Notes under the pieces: generated by a model
The model's input: only the letters and a program-made list of their open reading frames with translations
What the model was told of the DNA's origin: nothing
Database searches by the model: none
Origin: a virus
Reading direction: 5' to 3' (one strand)
Length of the DNA: 24,308 bases
Virus record (IMG/VR): IMGVR_UViG_3300018412_000048
Coordinates: 1-24,308 of that record
Position numbers and translations under genes: made by a program
In this document: positions 12,772 to 20,269 of the stretch, piece after piece
Layout of the letters: each line of letters starts with the position of its first letter
Numbering within the stretch: the first letter of the stretch is position 1

Positions 12772-13476
12772 TCAAATCACTTCCTTACGCCATTCAAAGG
12801 CAATCGTTCCATTTCCAGTCACTGTAAAAGTGTTCACACCAACTTCAAAGCGAAAATCATCAACGGTGTACGATCCTGCCGATAGATTAAAAATAAGATT
12901 ATTTTTTTGAATTGTCATTGGAGCGTTTAGTGTGATTTTCGGTGCAACACCTGCACTCCCAATGTTCATGATTTTCAAAATTTTTGAACCACTAATTGAA
13001 AAAATATGTGGTTGATAATAATCGGTAATGTCATAATCATCCCACTTCAACGAATTTTCTTCGGCTATTTTAATCTTAAATGGATAAGCATCAAACTTGA
13101 TAGTGTACGGTGTCTTTGCTATTCCATTGTCATTCCCCAGCGTTACGCTAACGCACCTTGCCAAGTAATAATAAAAAGGCTCTTTATCATCATACAACGG
13201 CATATAGCTACCACTTAGCAACCAATTTTCCAACATTCTGCGGTTCATATTCCTCATGATTTCGTTTGTTTCTTTCCCGTTGAACACATAGGTCAATTCT
13301 CGATTATCGAATAAACGTTCGCCAAACAAAGCAATCGTAAAATCATAATCGCCTTGCATGCCCACGACTGATTCTTTTATCGGCAAATCGTTAGGAGGTG
13401 GCGTAGATCGTTCAACTAATTTTAAAGTCGGGAACACGTCATTAATATGTTTACCGTTTATGCTAAATCCGCTCAT
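12772..13476 (-). CDS. Distal tail protein (Dit, Sipho_tail family)
   Basis: A 234-residue protein of the Sipho_tail (PF05709) type. The N-terminal part has GFSINGKHINDVFPTLKLVERSTPPPNDLP and GMQGDYDF, then FNGKETNEIMRNMNRRMLENWLLSG, which is the usual ring-domain pattern; the tail end is a galectin-like strand domain (FSISGSKILKIMNIGSAGVAPKI). Dit hexamers link the tail tube to the tail tip. The start overlaps the tape measure stop (ATGA), so they are translationally coupled, and the next gene, Tal, follows directly as usual. Confidence 0.88.
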   Translation of the reverse strand: MSGFSINGKHINDVFPTLKLVERSTPPPNDLPIKESVVGMQGDYDFTIALFGERLFDNRELTYVFNGKETNEIMRNMNRRMLENWLLSGSYMPLYDDKEPFYYYLARCVSVTLGNDNGIAKTPYTIKFDAYPFKIKIAEENSLKWDDYDITDYYQPHIFSISGSKILKIMNIGSAGVAPKITLNAPMTIQKNNLIFNLSAGSYTVDDFRFEVGVNTFTVTGNGTIAFEWRKEVI

Positions 13477-15989
13477 CTGCCATACCTCCTATCTAAAGTT
13501 GCTTCGTTACCAAAATATTGATTAAATTGTGGACCCAACTTCCCAACAACAGTGCCATCATCTAACACGATTGTTAGGTTTTTTAACTCTCGTAGCAATT
13601 GCAACACGTCATTGTTATTGCTGCTTAACTCTTGCGACCGCGCTTGATTGACTGTCATTCCGGACACGACGTTACTTGTTGCTTCTAACGTTGGTGTATT
13701 TACACTGACTGCATCAAACAAAGCACCTGTCATTCCACCAACTGTTTTTTGTACGTCTTTAAACTTATCGATTAAGGCATAATCGAAACCTTCCATAATC
13801 GCATTACCTGCCGGGATCAATAACTTTCTATCATATTCGATTGGACCTTTATTGTTCTTAATCCAACCAGCAATACCACTAACAAAATTTTGTACTCCGC
13901 TATAAGCTGATTTTAATCCACCAAGGAAGCCATTCATGATTGCGGACCCTGCGCCCGAAATGTTGATATTTCTAAGGCTTGAAAATACATTTTTGATATT
14001 CCCGATGATTCCGCTGATGCTACCGGCTACGCTTGAAACGACACTTCTCATGCCATTAAAAGAGGATGAAATAGCGGAACGCACGGAATTCCCCGCACTG
14101 CCTAAACTGCTAAACACTGATTTGATAGCGTTGATAACACTTTTTATGCCGTTTCCGACTGTGGATATTACGGATTTGATTCCATTCCAAGCACCGCTTA
14201 ATGTATTTCTTAAAATTCCACCGGAACTACCAAGTCCAGAAAATACAGATTTGATTCCACTTATGATGGCTGAAATTCCAGAACCGACAAGTGAGATGGC
14301 TGATTTAATGCCATTCCAGGCAACCGATAAGATATTTTTAAGAACGCCACCAGAACTACCCAAGCTACTAAAGATGGACTTAATCACATTGACCACTGAG
14401 CCAATTCCAGCACCAGCAATCGAAATCATAGATTTGATATTAGTCCAAGCGCTTGTTAATAGCGATTTGAGTGAGGTACCGGCTCCGCCTAAGTTACCAA
14501 AATAACCAATGACAAGTCCGACCCACTCAGCCACTTTTGTAAGTGCTGGAACACACGCTTTAAACGCATCTACTAACCAAGCTACGACTGGTGTGAGATA
14601 ACTAATGACAGTGGCCACTGTGTCAAACGTTGCGGATAGTCCGAGCAATACACCTTTAAATACGCCGCCTAAGAAAGCTCCGACCACTTGAAAAACTGGC
14701 ATCAAAGCATCTGCTAAAATCGATAGCAAAGGTTGCAAGGTATTCCACAGATTGACAACGGAATTAATCACGGTATCAATCGCCGGGCTAACAATGGCCA
14801 TCATGACGCTAAAACCATTCGTCACTGCTGGAATAATTTTCGAGATAACGGCCGCTAATCCGCTAAAATCTAATTTTGCAAAGGCCGTCGCAATTGACCC
14901 GATGATTGGTGTCACTGCACCAACCACTGTTTGAAACAATGCTGGTAATTGCCCGAATGCCGTTTTAAAAGAATTTAAAATCGGTTGAACCACTCCTTGG
15001 ACTTTCGCAAGCATTCCAGAAGTTCCCTCGCCGATTCCGATACCTAAGCTTTCAAGTAATGCTTTGCCTCCAGCAATAAATTGTGGAGCGGCCGCTTGAA
15101 AGAATGTGACGATTGCGCCAGGTAATGCTTGTAAGATGTTTTTTACCATTGGGATAAAGTTGCCGAAAAAGAATGTTGCGGTGGTGTCTGCTAACGCATT
15201 TAAAGCCGGTTGAATATCTTGACCAAGCGAAAGGCCGCCTAACACGTTAGAAAAAGAAGCTTTCATTGACGCTAATGATCCGCTAAATGTTTCAGCCGAT
15301 TCTTTGGCCGTTGTACCAGTGATTCCGAGTTCTTCTTGCACCGCATGGATTGCGTCGTAAACGTCTGCTAAATTATTGATGTCGTATTTAACACCAGTCA
15401 GCTTAGTAGCGTCAGCAAGGAGACGTTCCATTTCTGTTTTTGTCCCACCGTACCCAAGTTTCAAGTTGTCTAACATGGTGTAGTTTTGTTTTGCAAATCC
15501 TTGATAGGCATTTTGGATATCTTCCATCCTCGTCCCCATCTTATTCGCATTATCGGACATATCGATTAAAGCCATGTTGGCCGTTTCGGCTGCTTTAGCC
15601 GTATCGCCACCCATTGATTGGAGCAAACTAGCACTAAATCCAGTCACGCTCTCCATGTAATCGTTAGCGGACAACCCAGCTGTTTTGTAAGCAATGTTTG
15701 CATAATCGATAACTTTATTGGCACTACCTTTAAAAAGGGTCTCGATACCGCCAATGGATTGTTGTAAATTCGCACCCTCAGCCAAAGAAGATGAGATGAC
15801 TTTACCGAGTGCTACGCCGGCTGCTGCAACTGCGGCGGCTGCTGCAAGTTTAATTCCAGTTCCAATTTTCGAACCAGCACTTTTTCCAGCCGCTTCTGCT
15901 CCGGGATCAATCTCTCCTTTAATTGCGTCAGAAAACCCACGTGCTGACGGTAGTATCTGGACGTATGCTTGTGCGATTTCAGTAGCCAT
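13473..15989 (-). CDS. Tape measure protein
   Basis: An 838-residue protein that sets tail length and is ejected with the DNA. The N-terminus (MATEIAQAYVQILPSARGFS) and residues about 75-260 (SANDYMESVTGFSASLLQSM, GTRMEDIQNAYQGFAKQNYT) match TP901-type phage tail tape measure proteins. Residues about 280-500 contain long hydrophobic helices. Residues 515-686 hold four 43-residue repeats (see the repeat entry). The C-terminus has IEYDRKLLIPAGNAIMEGF. At about 0.15 nm per residue the protein predicts a tail of roughly 125 nm. It follows the tail chaperone genes and overlaps Dit by four bases. Confidence 0.93.
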   Translation of the reverse strand: MATEIAQAYVQILPSARGFSDAIKGEIDPGAEAAGKSAGSKIGTGIKLAAAAAVAAAGVALGKVISSSLAEGANLQQSIGGIETLFKGSANKVIDYANIAYKTAGLSANDYMESVTGFSASLLQSMGGDTAKAAETANMALIDMSDNANKMGTRMEDIQNAYQGFAKQNYTMLDNLKLGYGGTKTEMERLLADATKLTGVKYDINNLADVYDAIHAVQEELGITGTTAKESAETFSGSLASMKASFSNVLGGLSLGQDIQPALNALADTTATFFFGNFIPMVKNILQALPGAIVTFFQAAAPQFIAGGKALLESLGIGIGEGTSGMLAKVQGVVQPILNSFKTAFGQLPALFQTVVGAVTPIIGSIATAFAKLDFSGLAAVISKIIPAVTNGFSVMMAIVSPAIDTVINSVVNLWNTLQPLLSILADALMPVFQVVGAFLGGVFKGVLLGLSATFDTVATVISYLTPVVAWLVDAFKACVPALTKVAEWVGLVIGYFGNLGGAGTSLKSLLTSAWTNIKSMISIAGAGIGSVVNVIKSIFSSLGSSGGVLKNILSVAWNGIKSAISLVGSGISAIISGIKSVFSGLGSSGGILRNTLSGAWNGIKSVISTVGNGIKSVINAIKSVFSSLGSAGNSVRSAISSSFNGMRSVVSSVAGSISGIIGNIKNVFSSLRNINISGAGSAIMNGFLGGLKSAYSGVQNFVSGIAGWIKNNKGPIEYDRKLLIPAGNAIMEGFDYALIDKFKDVQKTVGGMTGALFDAVSVNTPTLEATSNVVSGMTVNQARSQELSSNNNDVLQLLRELKNLTIVLDDGTVVGKLGPQFNQYFGNEATLDRRYGR
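13932..14447 (-). repeat. Four 129-bp repeats in the tape measure gene
   Basis: Four consecutive units, each exactly 129 bases (43 codons), begin at the aromatic residue of the motif (A)W-N-G-I-K-S: codons at 14447, 14318, 14189 and 14060, that is Trp515, Trp558, Trp601 and Phe644. Each unit then has VINxIKSVFSSLGSSGG-like text. The last unit is the most diverged. The repeat number affects tail length. Confidence 0.85.
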
Positions 15990-16644
15990 TAATTCTCACC
16001 TCTTTTCATTTCTTCGAGCATTTCATTTCTTGTTCTTTCAAAATCCTCTCCAGATTCAAATGCTACATTTTCTTTTTCTGCTGGTTCGATTTCCAATAAT
16101 TTCATCAAGATTGATTGGGGCCTGTTAGTACCTTCTTGACCTTCTTTGGAGTTCAGCCAATTTGCCGTTGCTAAGTGATCGCTGATTCCAGCAAGCAACA
16201 ACGTGTTAAGCGGTACCCTTTGATTGTTCATGGCCATCTTGATTCTGGACTCTTCTTTTAATCCAACAGAAAAAACAGCTACCTTTGACGGAGGTAACTG
16301 TTTGTAGTCGTAAATGTGATAAACTTCGGCAAGGTCACAAATCAATGCGTCCTCGTCTGCTTCTATCATACTAGAGAGGGTTATGAGTTTTTTAAAGTCG
16401 GAACTAACTCGAAAATTTCTTTCAATTCAGCTTCCATTGCTTTTGATGGGATAATCCCTTTTTCGTTCTTTAAGTGTTCTTTTAATTCTATTGCTTGTTC
16501 ATCGCCTAAAACGAGTTTGATGACTTTGGGCAATAGATAAACATTTTCTTCTAATTCTCCTAAAGCTTCGAGTAACTCATAGTTGTCAAGGCGTTCTTCG
16601 TCCAATGTAAATTCAAATCCCGATTTTGTTTTTCCTTGCAACAC
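15989..16644 (-). CDS. Tail assembly chaperone fusion G-T made by -1 frameshift
   Basis: The T part (16369 down to 15989, 126 residues, starting MIEADEDALICDLAEVYHIY) is a DUF5361-type protein, usual before tape measure genes. It has no ribosome site of its own. It is open in the -1 frame back through the end of the G gene, joined after ...VPTLKN by LITLSS. A double slippery sequence at 16387-16396 lies exactly there, so the protein is expected as a G-T fusion (about 212 residues) made by a fraction of ribosomes. In lambda and relatives gpG and gpGT coat and recruit the tape measure and tail tube. The stop overlaps the tape measure start by one base. Confidence 0.85.
16381..16644 (-). CDS. 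Tail assembly chaperone G
   Basis: An 87-residue acidic helical protein (MLQGKTKSGFEFTLDEERLD and onward; ends FELVPTLKNS). Start is GTG 16644, sharing one base with the tail tube stop; GGAGG lies upstream. Place between the major tail protein and the tape measure, size and helical nature fit the G chaperone, and the last codons carry a -1 frameshift site that extends it into T. It stays in the cell and does not appear in mature virions in known systems. Confidence 0.85.
   Translation of the reverse strand: MLQGKTKSGFEFTLDEERLDNYELLEALGELEENVYLLPKVIKLVLGDEQAIELKEHLKNEKGIIPSKAMEAELKEIFELVPTLKNS
16387..16396 (-). promoter_or_regulatory. Programmed -1 frameshift site (double slippery)
   Basis: In the G reading frame the codons are ACT-TTA-AAA-AAC-TCA-TAA. 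They contain T-TTA-AAA (16396-16390) and A-AAA-AAC (16393-16387), both canonical X-XXY-YYZ heptamers. A -1 slip continues CTC-ATA-ACC-CTC-TCT-AGT-ATG into the T frame with no stop. The zero-frame stop is two codons away. Confidence 0.9.
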
Positions 16645-17219
16645 TATTCGCCACCTCCAGCAACAACTTTCTTGATATATTCGTAATGCGTATTTTCATC
16701 ATCGTCCATGATCGCTGTGATAGTCGTTTCGTATCCAATTGCCTCGCCTTTAAGATAAGAAATTTCCCCGACTTCTGAAACTTTAGCGTTCGGAATAACA
16801 ATCCGTTTAAACGTATCATTCTTTAAGACCATATCTACAACTAAAACATGCGCTTCAAGTTCTTTGCTATTGGATTTAATTTCAATTCCTGTTTCAAGCG
16901 TTCCGGTTACATTATCTGGTCCGTACACTTCTTTCAACACTTCCACGTTTAATGATTCGATTAATTTGTATTTAAACGTATCTTCTTTTTCTGTTTCCAC
17001 GACATCAACGACTTGACCACCCCACGCTTTGATAGTTTCGGTTGATACGCTATTGCTGTTTGTAAGGCCATCTTCTGACACGTAGCCTAAACCCTTAAAA
17101 GCCACGTTTAACGCGGTTGTCGCATCGGTTGGTAAAGTCGTTCCAAGTGGCGCTGAGAAAATTGCTCCGCCCACTTTTGGTTTTGCGGTTGATACATTTT
17201 TTGCATCTGCTTTTGACAT
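16644..17219 (-). CDS. Major tail (tube) protein
   Basis: A 191-residue protein ([20 protein letters not shown]) with the phage tail tube pattern: N-terminal [16 protein letters not shown], then [33 protein letters not shown] and [20 protein letters not shown]. Hexamers stack to form the tube around the tape measure. A clear AGGAGGG site lies upstream. Its place directly before the chaperones and after the head-completion genes is standard. Confidence 0.88.
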   Translation of the reverse strand: MSKADAKNVSTAKPKVGGAIFSAPLGTTLPTDATTALNVAFKGLGYVSEDGLTNSNSVSTETIKAWGGQVVDVVETEKEDTFKYKLIESLNVEVLKEVYGPDNVTGTLETGIEIKSNSKELEAHVLVVDMVLKNDTFKRIVIPNAKVSEVGEISYLKGEAIGYETTITAIMDDDENTHYEYIKKVVAGGGE

Positions 17220-17232
17220 AATATAAACCCTC

Positions 17233-17577
17233 CTAATATTTAAAATCGAATACGGCTTGATAGCGATATTCTTTGGTGCTTGTATCTGTAAAATTATAAT
17301 CAGTGTTTAATTTCACGCTTAAAATACTTGGTAATTCATCCATCTTTTTGATGATTGCTTTTAAATCCTCGTTCAATTTCGCTGCTTCATACAGTGATTT
17401 TTTTGAGTAGGATTGAAACGCAAAAGTAGCGGAATGGATTTGATTGTCCTCTCCGCTACTCGTTTTTTCAAAAATAACAAATAAATCTGGTGTGGTTGTT
17501 GGACGTTCAAGACCAACACCAATTTTGCTATCTAAGTGAATTTTTAAGTGGTCCATAATGACAATCTCAATCATCAT
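17233..17577 (-). CDS. Tail terminator/completion protein
   Basis: A 114-residue protein ([20 protein letters not shown]) with [19 protein letters not shown] and a strand-rich tail ending [11 protein letters not shown]. Position just before the major tail protein, length and strand pattern suit the tail terminator (gpU-like) that caps the tube end and joins it to the connector. The start ATG overlaps the previous stop (ATGA), so it is coupled. The family cannot be fixed from motifs alone; a minor capsid annotation is the alternative. Confidence 0.6.
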   Translation of the reverse strand: MMIEIVIMDHLKIHLDSKIGVGLERPTTTPDLFVIFEKTSSGEDNQIHSATFAFQSYSKKSLYEAAKLNEDLKAIIKKMDELPSILSVKLNTDYNFTDTSTKEYRYQAVFDFKY

Positions 17578-17813
17578 TTCACCGCCTTGAGCAATGTATT
17601 ATTTTTCATGTTATCCGATTTTGCTTGATACGTTGCTGCACTCACCATGGCGTTTGCCCGATTGGTCCCGACAAAAACGTCTTGTTCGTAGCCATCGCCT
17701 GCTCGTTGTTGAATTTCTTTAGCGCGTTCGGATAACATTTCTTGCATTTCGGACGAGCGCAACAAACTTCTAACGCCCGACCGATTTAATTTTACCTTTA
17801 CTTTGCTACTCAT
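17574..17813 (-). CDS. HK97 gp10-like head-tail protein, 79 aa
   Basis: A short protein (MSSKVKVKLNRSGVRSLLRS) with ERAKEIQQRAGDGYEQDVFV and TNRANAMVSAAT, which resembles the core of HK97 gp10-type tail completion proteins: a basic start, the 'GVRxLLRSxEM' helix and an A-V-A strand. It is shorter than the usual 110-140 residues. It lies between connector genes, overlapping both neighbours by a few bases. The family call rests on pattern and position. Confidence 0.6.
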   Translation of the reverse strand: MSSKVKVKLNRSGVRSLLRSSEMQEMLSERAKEIQQRAGDGYEQDVFVGTNRANAMVSAATYQAKSDNMKNNTLLKAVK

Positions 17814-18144
17814 AACGTTCTACCATCACTTTCTTATTCCACCTAAGCGGAATAAGGTGGTCCATTCCTTCGAGCGGGATTCCAAAAGCTTTCCAACTTT
17901 TACCAAAAAACAAGACTTCTTTTTCTTCCCAGTCGTGGGTATCACCTTTAGGGATTGCTAAAGTGTAAACGGCTTTACGACCAGATAAACTCATTTCGTT
18001 GACGACATCATCGGATGACGTTGGGGCGACTAAGACATCTTCGACTTCGATTTCTTGTTTTTCGTTAATCGGGTTATTAAACGGATCACGCCCGATTTCG
18101 ACGGTATCAACTAAAGTAACCGTGATTCCTTTCAGTTTCACCAT
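17806..18144 (-). CDS. Head closure / head-tail joining protein
   Basis: A 112-residue protein (MVKLKGITVTLVDTVEIGRD). It has the PFNNPINEKQEIEVEDVLVAP strand run and ends with LIPLRWNKKVMVERYE, the style of head closure (stopper) proteins of SPP1-like necks. The frame is open to a TTG at 18162, but the ATG at 18144 with GGGGG about a dozen bases upstream is more convincing; it overlaps the previous gene by 38 bases. Together with its neighbours it forms the neck. Confidence rests on order and shape. Confidence 0.6.
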   Translation of the reverse strand: MVKLKGITVTLVDTVEIGRDPFNNPINEKQEIEVEDVLVAPTSSDDVVNEMSLSGRKAVYTLAIPKGDTHDWEEKEVLFFGKSWKAFGIPLEGMDHLIPLRWNKKVMVERYE

Positions 18145-18526
18145 AAAAATCAAGACCCCCAATCCGTTGACGTCTAAGACCCAATCGGGCTAGTTCGGCA
18201 TTTTTAATAAACAAACCGCCGCCAGGGACCAAATAGGACCCAGAAACTTGATAACCTAAAGCGCCTTCTGAATATTGGGTCATCGGCTCTTGGTCTGTTG
18301 ACGTCATCAACGTACGCGCGACAACATCGACTGTGACAGATTTAACTACGTTGGTATAAGACGGATTTTCCAGCATCATATTGTCAATGTTTTTACCCGT
18401 CCGATTTGCCTCGACTCGTAGTGTATCAGACACAACTTCAAGCAATTTCGTTGCCCGTTCCAATTCGGAATTTTTTAATTCACGCCATAACATTTGCAAT
18501 TCTTCGACCGTTGCAAAAGGTTGCAT
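18107..18526 (-). CDS. Head-tail connector, phage Gp15/Gp19/Gp42 type
   Basis: A 139-residue protein: MQPFATVEELQMLWRELKNS, then ERATKLLEVVSDTLRVEANR, then VVKSVTVDVVARTLMTSTDQ and MTQYSEGALGYQVSGSYLVP. This helical-then-strand pattern with 'YSEGALGYQVSGSYLVPGG' is characteristic of the phage protein Gp19/Gp15/Gp42 family, DNA-packaging adaptors attached to the portal. It starts four bases after the previous stop. The GLYIKN-like strand (GLFIKNAELARLGL) is near the C-terminus. Confidence 0.75.
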   Translation of the reverse strand: MQPFATVEELQMLWRELKNSELERATKLLEVVSDTLRVEANRTGKNIDNMMLENPSYTNVVKSVTVDVVARTLMTSTDQEPMTQYSEGALGYQVSGSYLVPGGGLFIKNAELARLGLRRQRIGGLDFYGETERNHGYFS

Positions 18527-18530
18527 TTCA

Positions 18531-18818
18531 TCACTTCCCTTGTGCGAGCATTAAATCATATAATTCTTTCTTTTTAGCTTTCGGGTCATACTTCACACCA
18601 AAAGCATCTAATTCTTGTTTGATTTGTTCGATGTTGATGTTTTTAAATTGGGCATCATTTTCTAATGGATCATCAGCGGGAACTTCTTTTTCCACTTCGA
18701 TTTGTGCAACTTCTTTTACTTCTGGATTGGATTGGGGTTCAAAAAGAACCCAATCCCCAGAAAGTACGCAATTCGTTTCGATAATTGCCCCTGTTTTTTT
18801 ACTTACATATTTCGTCAT
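18531..18818 (-). CDS. Small protein with HeH/SAP-like C-terminal motif
   Basis: A 95-residue protein starting MTKYVSKKTGAIIETN. The first 35 residues are strands (NCVLSGDWVLFEP), the middle is acidic, and residues about 60-93 (INIEQIKQELDAFGVKYDPK, then AKKKELYDLM) form a HeH/LEM/SAP-like helix pair, which is common in a small protein encoded right after phage capsids. An open frame continues upstream to 18890 inside the capsid gene, but ATG 18818, one base after the capsid stop, is the natural start. The role may be head decoration or DNA contact; it is not established. Confidence 0.7.
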   Translation of the reverse strand: MTKYVSKKTGAIIETNCVLSGDWVLFEPQSNPEVKEVAQIEVEKEVPADDPLENDAQFKNINIEQIKQELDAFGVKYDPKAKKKELYDLMLAQGK

Positions 18819-18819
18819 A

Positions 18820-19716
18820 CTAGGCACCTGCTTCCACACGAGCAAAAGCATCTTCATCAAGGATTCCCCATCCGATAAACGCCTCAGCACGTAAACAAAT
18901 TTCGTTGTATGCTTTCAAGTCACGTCCGGCTCCATCTGGATCACCGTATTCGATAATTTCCATTGGAATGTTTTCAGCATAACCCCATTTGAACATATTG
19001 CGGAAATCTCCAACAATTACGTGGTCAGTTTTCGCTGTACCACCAGCCACAACTAAGTTTTTACTGATGTCTGATTCCATGCCGTAAAACGAGTTCGGAT
19101 TTTGACCAAAGCGGAACTCTGGATATTGGACAACACCATTAACTTTTAATTTTGCTAACGCCTGACCCGCTGTTGGTGATAACGCAAGGCCTGTAACGTC
19201 CGCACCTTTTGCAACAATCGCTTGAACAGCAGTATCGATATTGTCATCGATAGTTCCCGCGTTATACGTCACAACATTACCTGTGATTAAACCATCAAAA
19301 GAGTTTGTATCTCTAAATGATGCATCTGTCAGTGATTTTGGTTCCAATCCATGAATCGCTGCAATGTCAAAAGCCACTGCGATTTTCTTAGCAAACCCAT
19401 CAGCGTACGCTTGCAAATATTTGATTTTCTTTTCGTCTGACGCGTATTTAAATTCATCAGCGATCCGTGCTTGATAAACAAATTTCAACGGTTTGATAAC
19501 TTTTGAAGTAAGGCTAGATTCCCCAGCTTTCTTCTGTTCGCCTTCCCCAACGATTTGCGCGTTTCCTTCTAAGTTAAAAATGAATTGCTCAGTTCCATTG
19601 AACGGGATTGCCGTTTGTGATGCTAGTTTCGCTAATACGGAATAACCTTGTACCTTCGTCATTAATTCTGTTACTAATTCTGGTTCAAATAAAGTACCTG
19701 CTTTTTGTGATGTCAT
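18820..19716 (-). CDS. Major capsid protein, HK97 fold
   Basis: A 298-residue protein (MTSQKAGTLFEPELVTELMT) with the HK97-gp5 pattern: N-terminal helix then KLASQTAIPFNGTEQFIF, the strand-helix LTSKVIKPLKFVYQARIADE (E-loop region), the long spine helix DEKKIKYLQAYADGFAKKIA, P-domain and the closing HVIVGDFRNMFKWGYAENIP, with INAYNEICLRAEAFIGWGI-like text at the end. No protease lies next to it, and the N-terminus has no long delta domain because scaffold is separate. It forms the icosahedral shell. It follows the scaffold gene by five bases. Confidence 0.92.
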   Translation of the reverse strand: MTSQKAGTLFEPELVTELMTKVQGYSVLAKLASQTAIPFNGTEQFIFNLEGNAQIVGEGEQKKAGESSLTSKVIKPLKFVYQARIADEFKYASDEKKIKYLQAYADGFAKKIAVAFDIAAIHGLEPKSLTDASFRDTNSFDGLITGNVVTYNAGTIDDNIDTAVQAIVAKGADVTGLALSPTAGQALAKLKVNGVVQYPEFRFGQNPNSFYGMESDISKNLVVAGGTAKTDHVIVGDFRNMFKWGYAENIPMEIIEYGDPDGAGRDLKAYNEICLRAEAFIGWGILDEDAFARVEAGA

Positions 19717-19721
19717 TTTTA

Positions 19722-20186
19722 TTACTCTCCTTCTCCGGTTAAATTACTGGCCATTTGACGCCAGTTTGAATTTTTGTCATCGCCTAATGGCGGTTCTAAA
19801 TCTTTTAGCGGTGCTGGCGGTGCTTTTGGTTTAGCGACAAAAGATGCCAATCTTTCAGCATCGGCTTTAATGCTTTCTTCATCGTCTCCAACTAATCGTT
19901 CCGCTAAATCGAGCGGTAATCCGTTTTGGATGGCGATTCTTGTACGCAAACTAGAAGTTTCATAACTTGCAATTTTCGAGTTTAAACTTGCTACTGTGTC
20001 ATCGTGTGACTTGATGGTTGTGTTCGATTCGTCAATCGCTTTTTGTAACGTTGCAACCTGTGTTTCGTAGTCTGTAACCTTTGTTTTTAACTCATCGTAG
20101 TCTGCAAACTTATCGCGTTCCCGTGCGATTCTATCCTGGATAATACGGTCCAGTTCCTCTTGTGTTTCAATGATTTTGAATGACAT
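19722..20186 (-). CDS. Capsid scaffolding protein (DUF4355-like)
   Basis: A 154-residue acidic protein. Residues about 1-90 form a coiled coil (ETQEELDRIIQDRIARERDK, TKVTDYETQVATLQKAIDES), then RTRIAIQNGLPLDLAERLVG with an 'NGL...A.RL.G' motif, an acidic DDEESIKADAERLASFV helix and a Pro-rich tail with WRQMASNL. This is the usual DUF4355/phage scaffold arrangement directly before the capsid gene. It guides procapsid assembly and then leaves. A GGGGAGAGGGAG stretch precedes the start. A terminator lies 53 bases upstream, so a local promoter or read-through must drive it; I see no convincing promoter. Confidence 0.85.
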   Translation of the reverse strand: MSFKIIETQEELDRIIQDRIARERDKFADYDELKTKVTDYETQVATLQKAIDESNTTIKSHDDTVASLNSKIASYETSSLRTRIAIQNGLPLDLAERLVGDDEESIKADAERLASFVAKPKAPPAPLKDLEPPLGDDKNSNWRQMASNLTGEGE

Positions 20187-20238
20187 ATAAATCTCCCTCT
20201 CCCCTGCTTTGCCCGGCAGTACGGTAATTTTTTGTATT

Positions 20239-20269
20239 AAAAAAACGACTCTAAAAAATAGAATCGTTT
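20239..20269 (-). terminator. Terminator at the end of the large terminase gene
   Basis: On the minus strand AAACGATTCTA (20269-20259) and TAGAGTCGTTT (20253-20243) pair over 11 bases with one A-C mismatch, and the stem runs into seven U's (20245-20239). It overlaps the terminase stop codon and precedes the scaffold gene by about 50 bases. Confidence 0.75.

Noticed and set aside
13936-14505. Long plus-strand open frame opposite the tape measure repeats (189 codons)
   Set aside because: It is antisense to a well-supported gene, its text is repetitive because the tape measure is, and it has no ribosome site; a shadow of the repeats.
15718-16128. Plus-strand open frame of 136 codons opposite the tape measure start
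   Set aside because: Alanine-rich text produced by the reverse strand of the tape measure's Ala/Gly start; no ribosome site or promoter.
15989-16369. A separate gene for the DUF5361-type protein starting at ATG 16369
   Set aside because: There is no ribosome site before this ATG and the frame is open back to a canonical slippery site in the preceding gene; expression as a G-T fusion explains it better.
18146-18162. TTG at 18162 as start of the head closure gene
   Set aside because: It would overlap the upstream gene by 56 bases and lacks a ribosome site at good distance; the in-frame ATG at 18144 is more plausible.
18819-18890. Upstream extension of the HeH-motif gene into the capsid gene (start 18890)
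   Set aside because: The extension is simply the capsid gene in another frame; ATG 18818 sits one base after the capsid stop.
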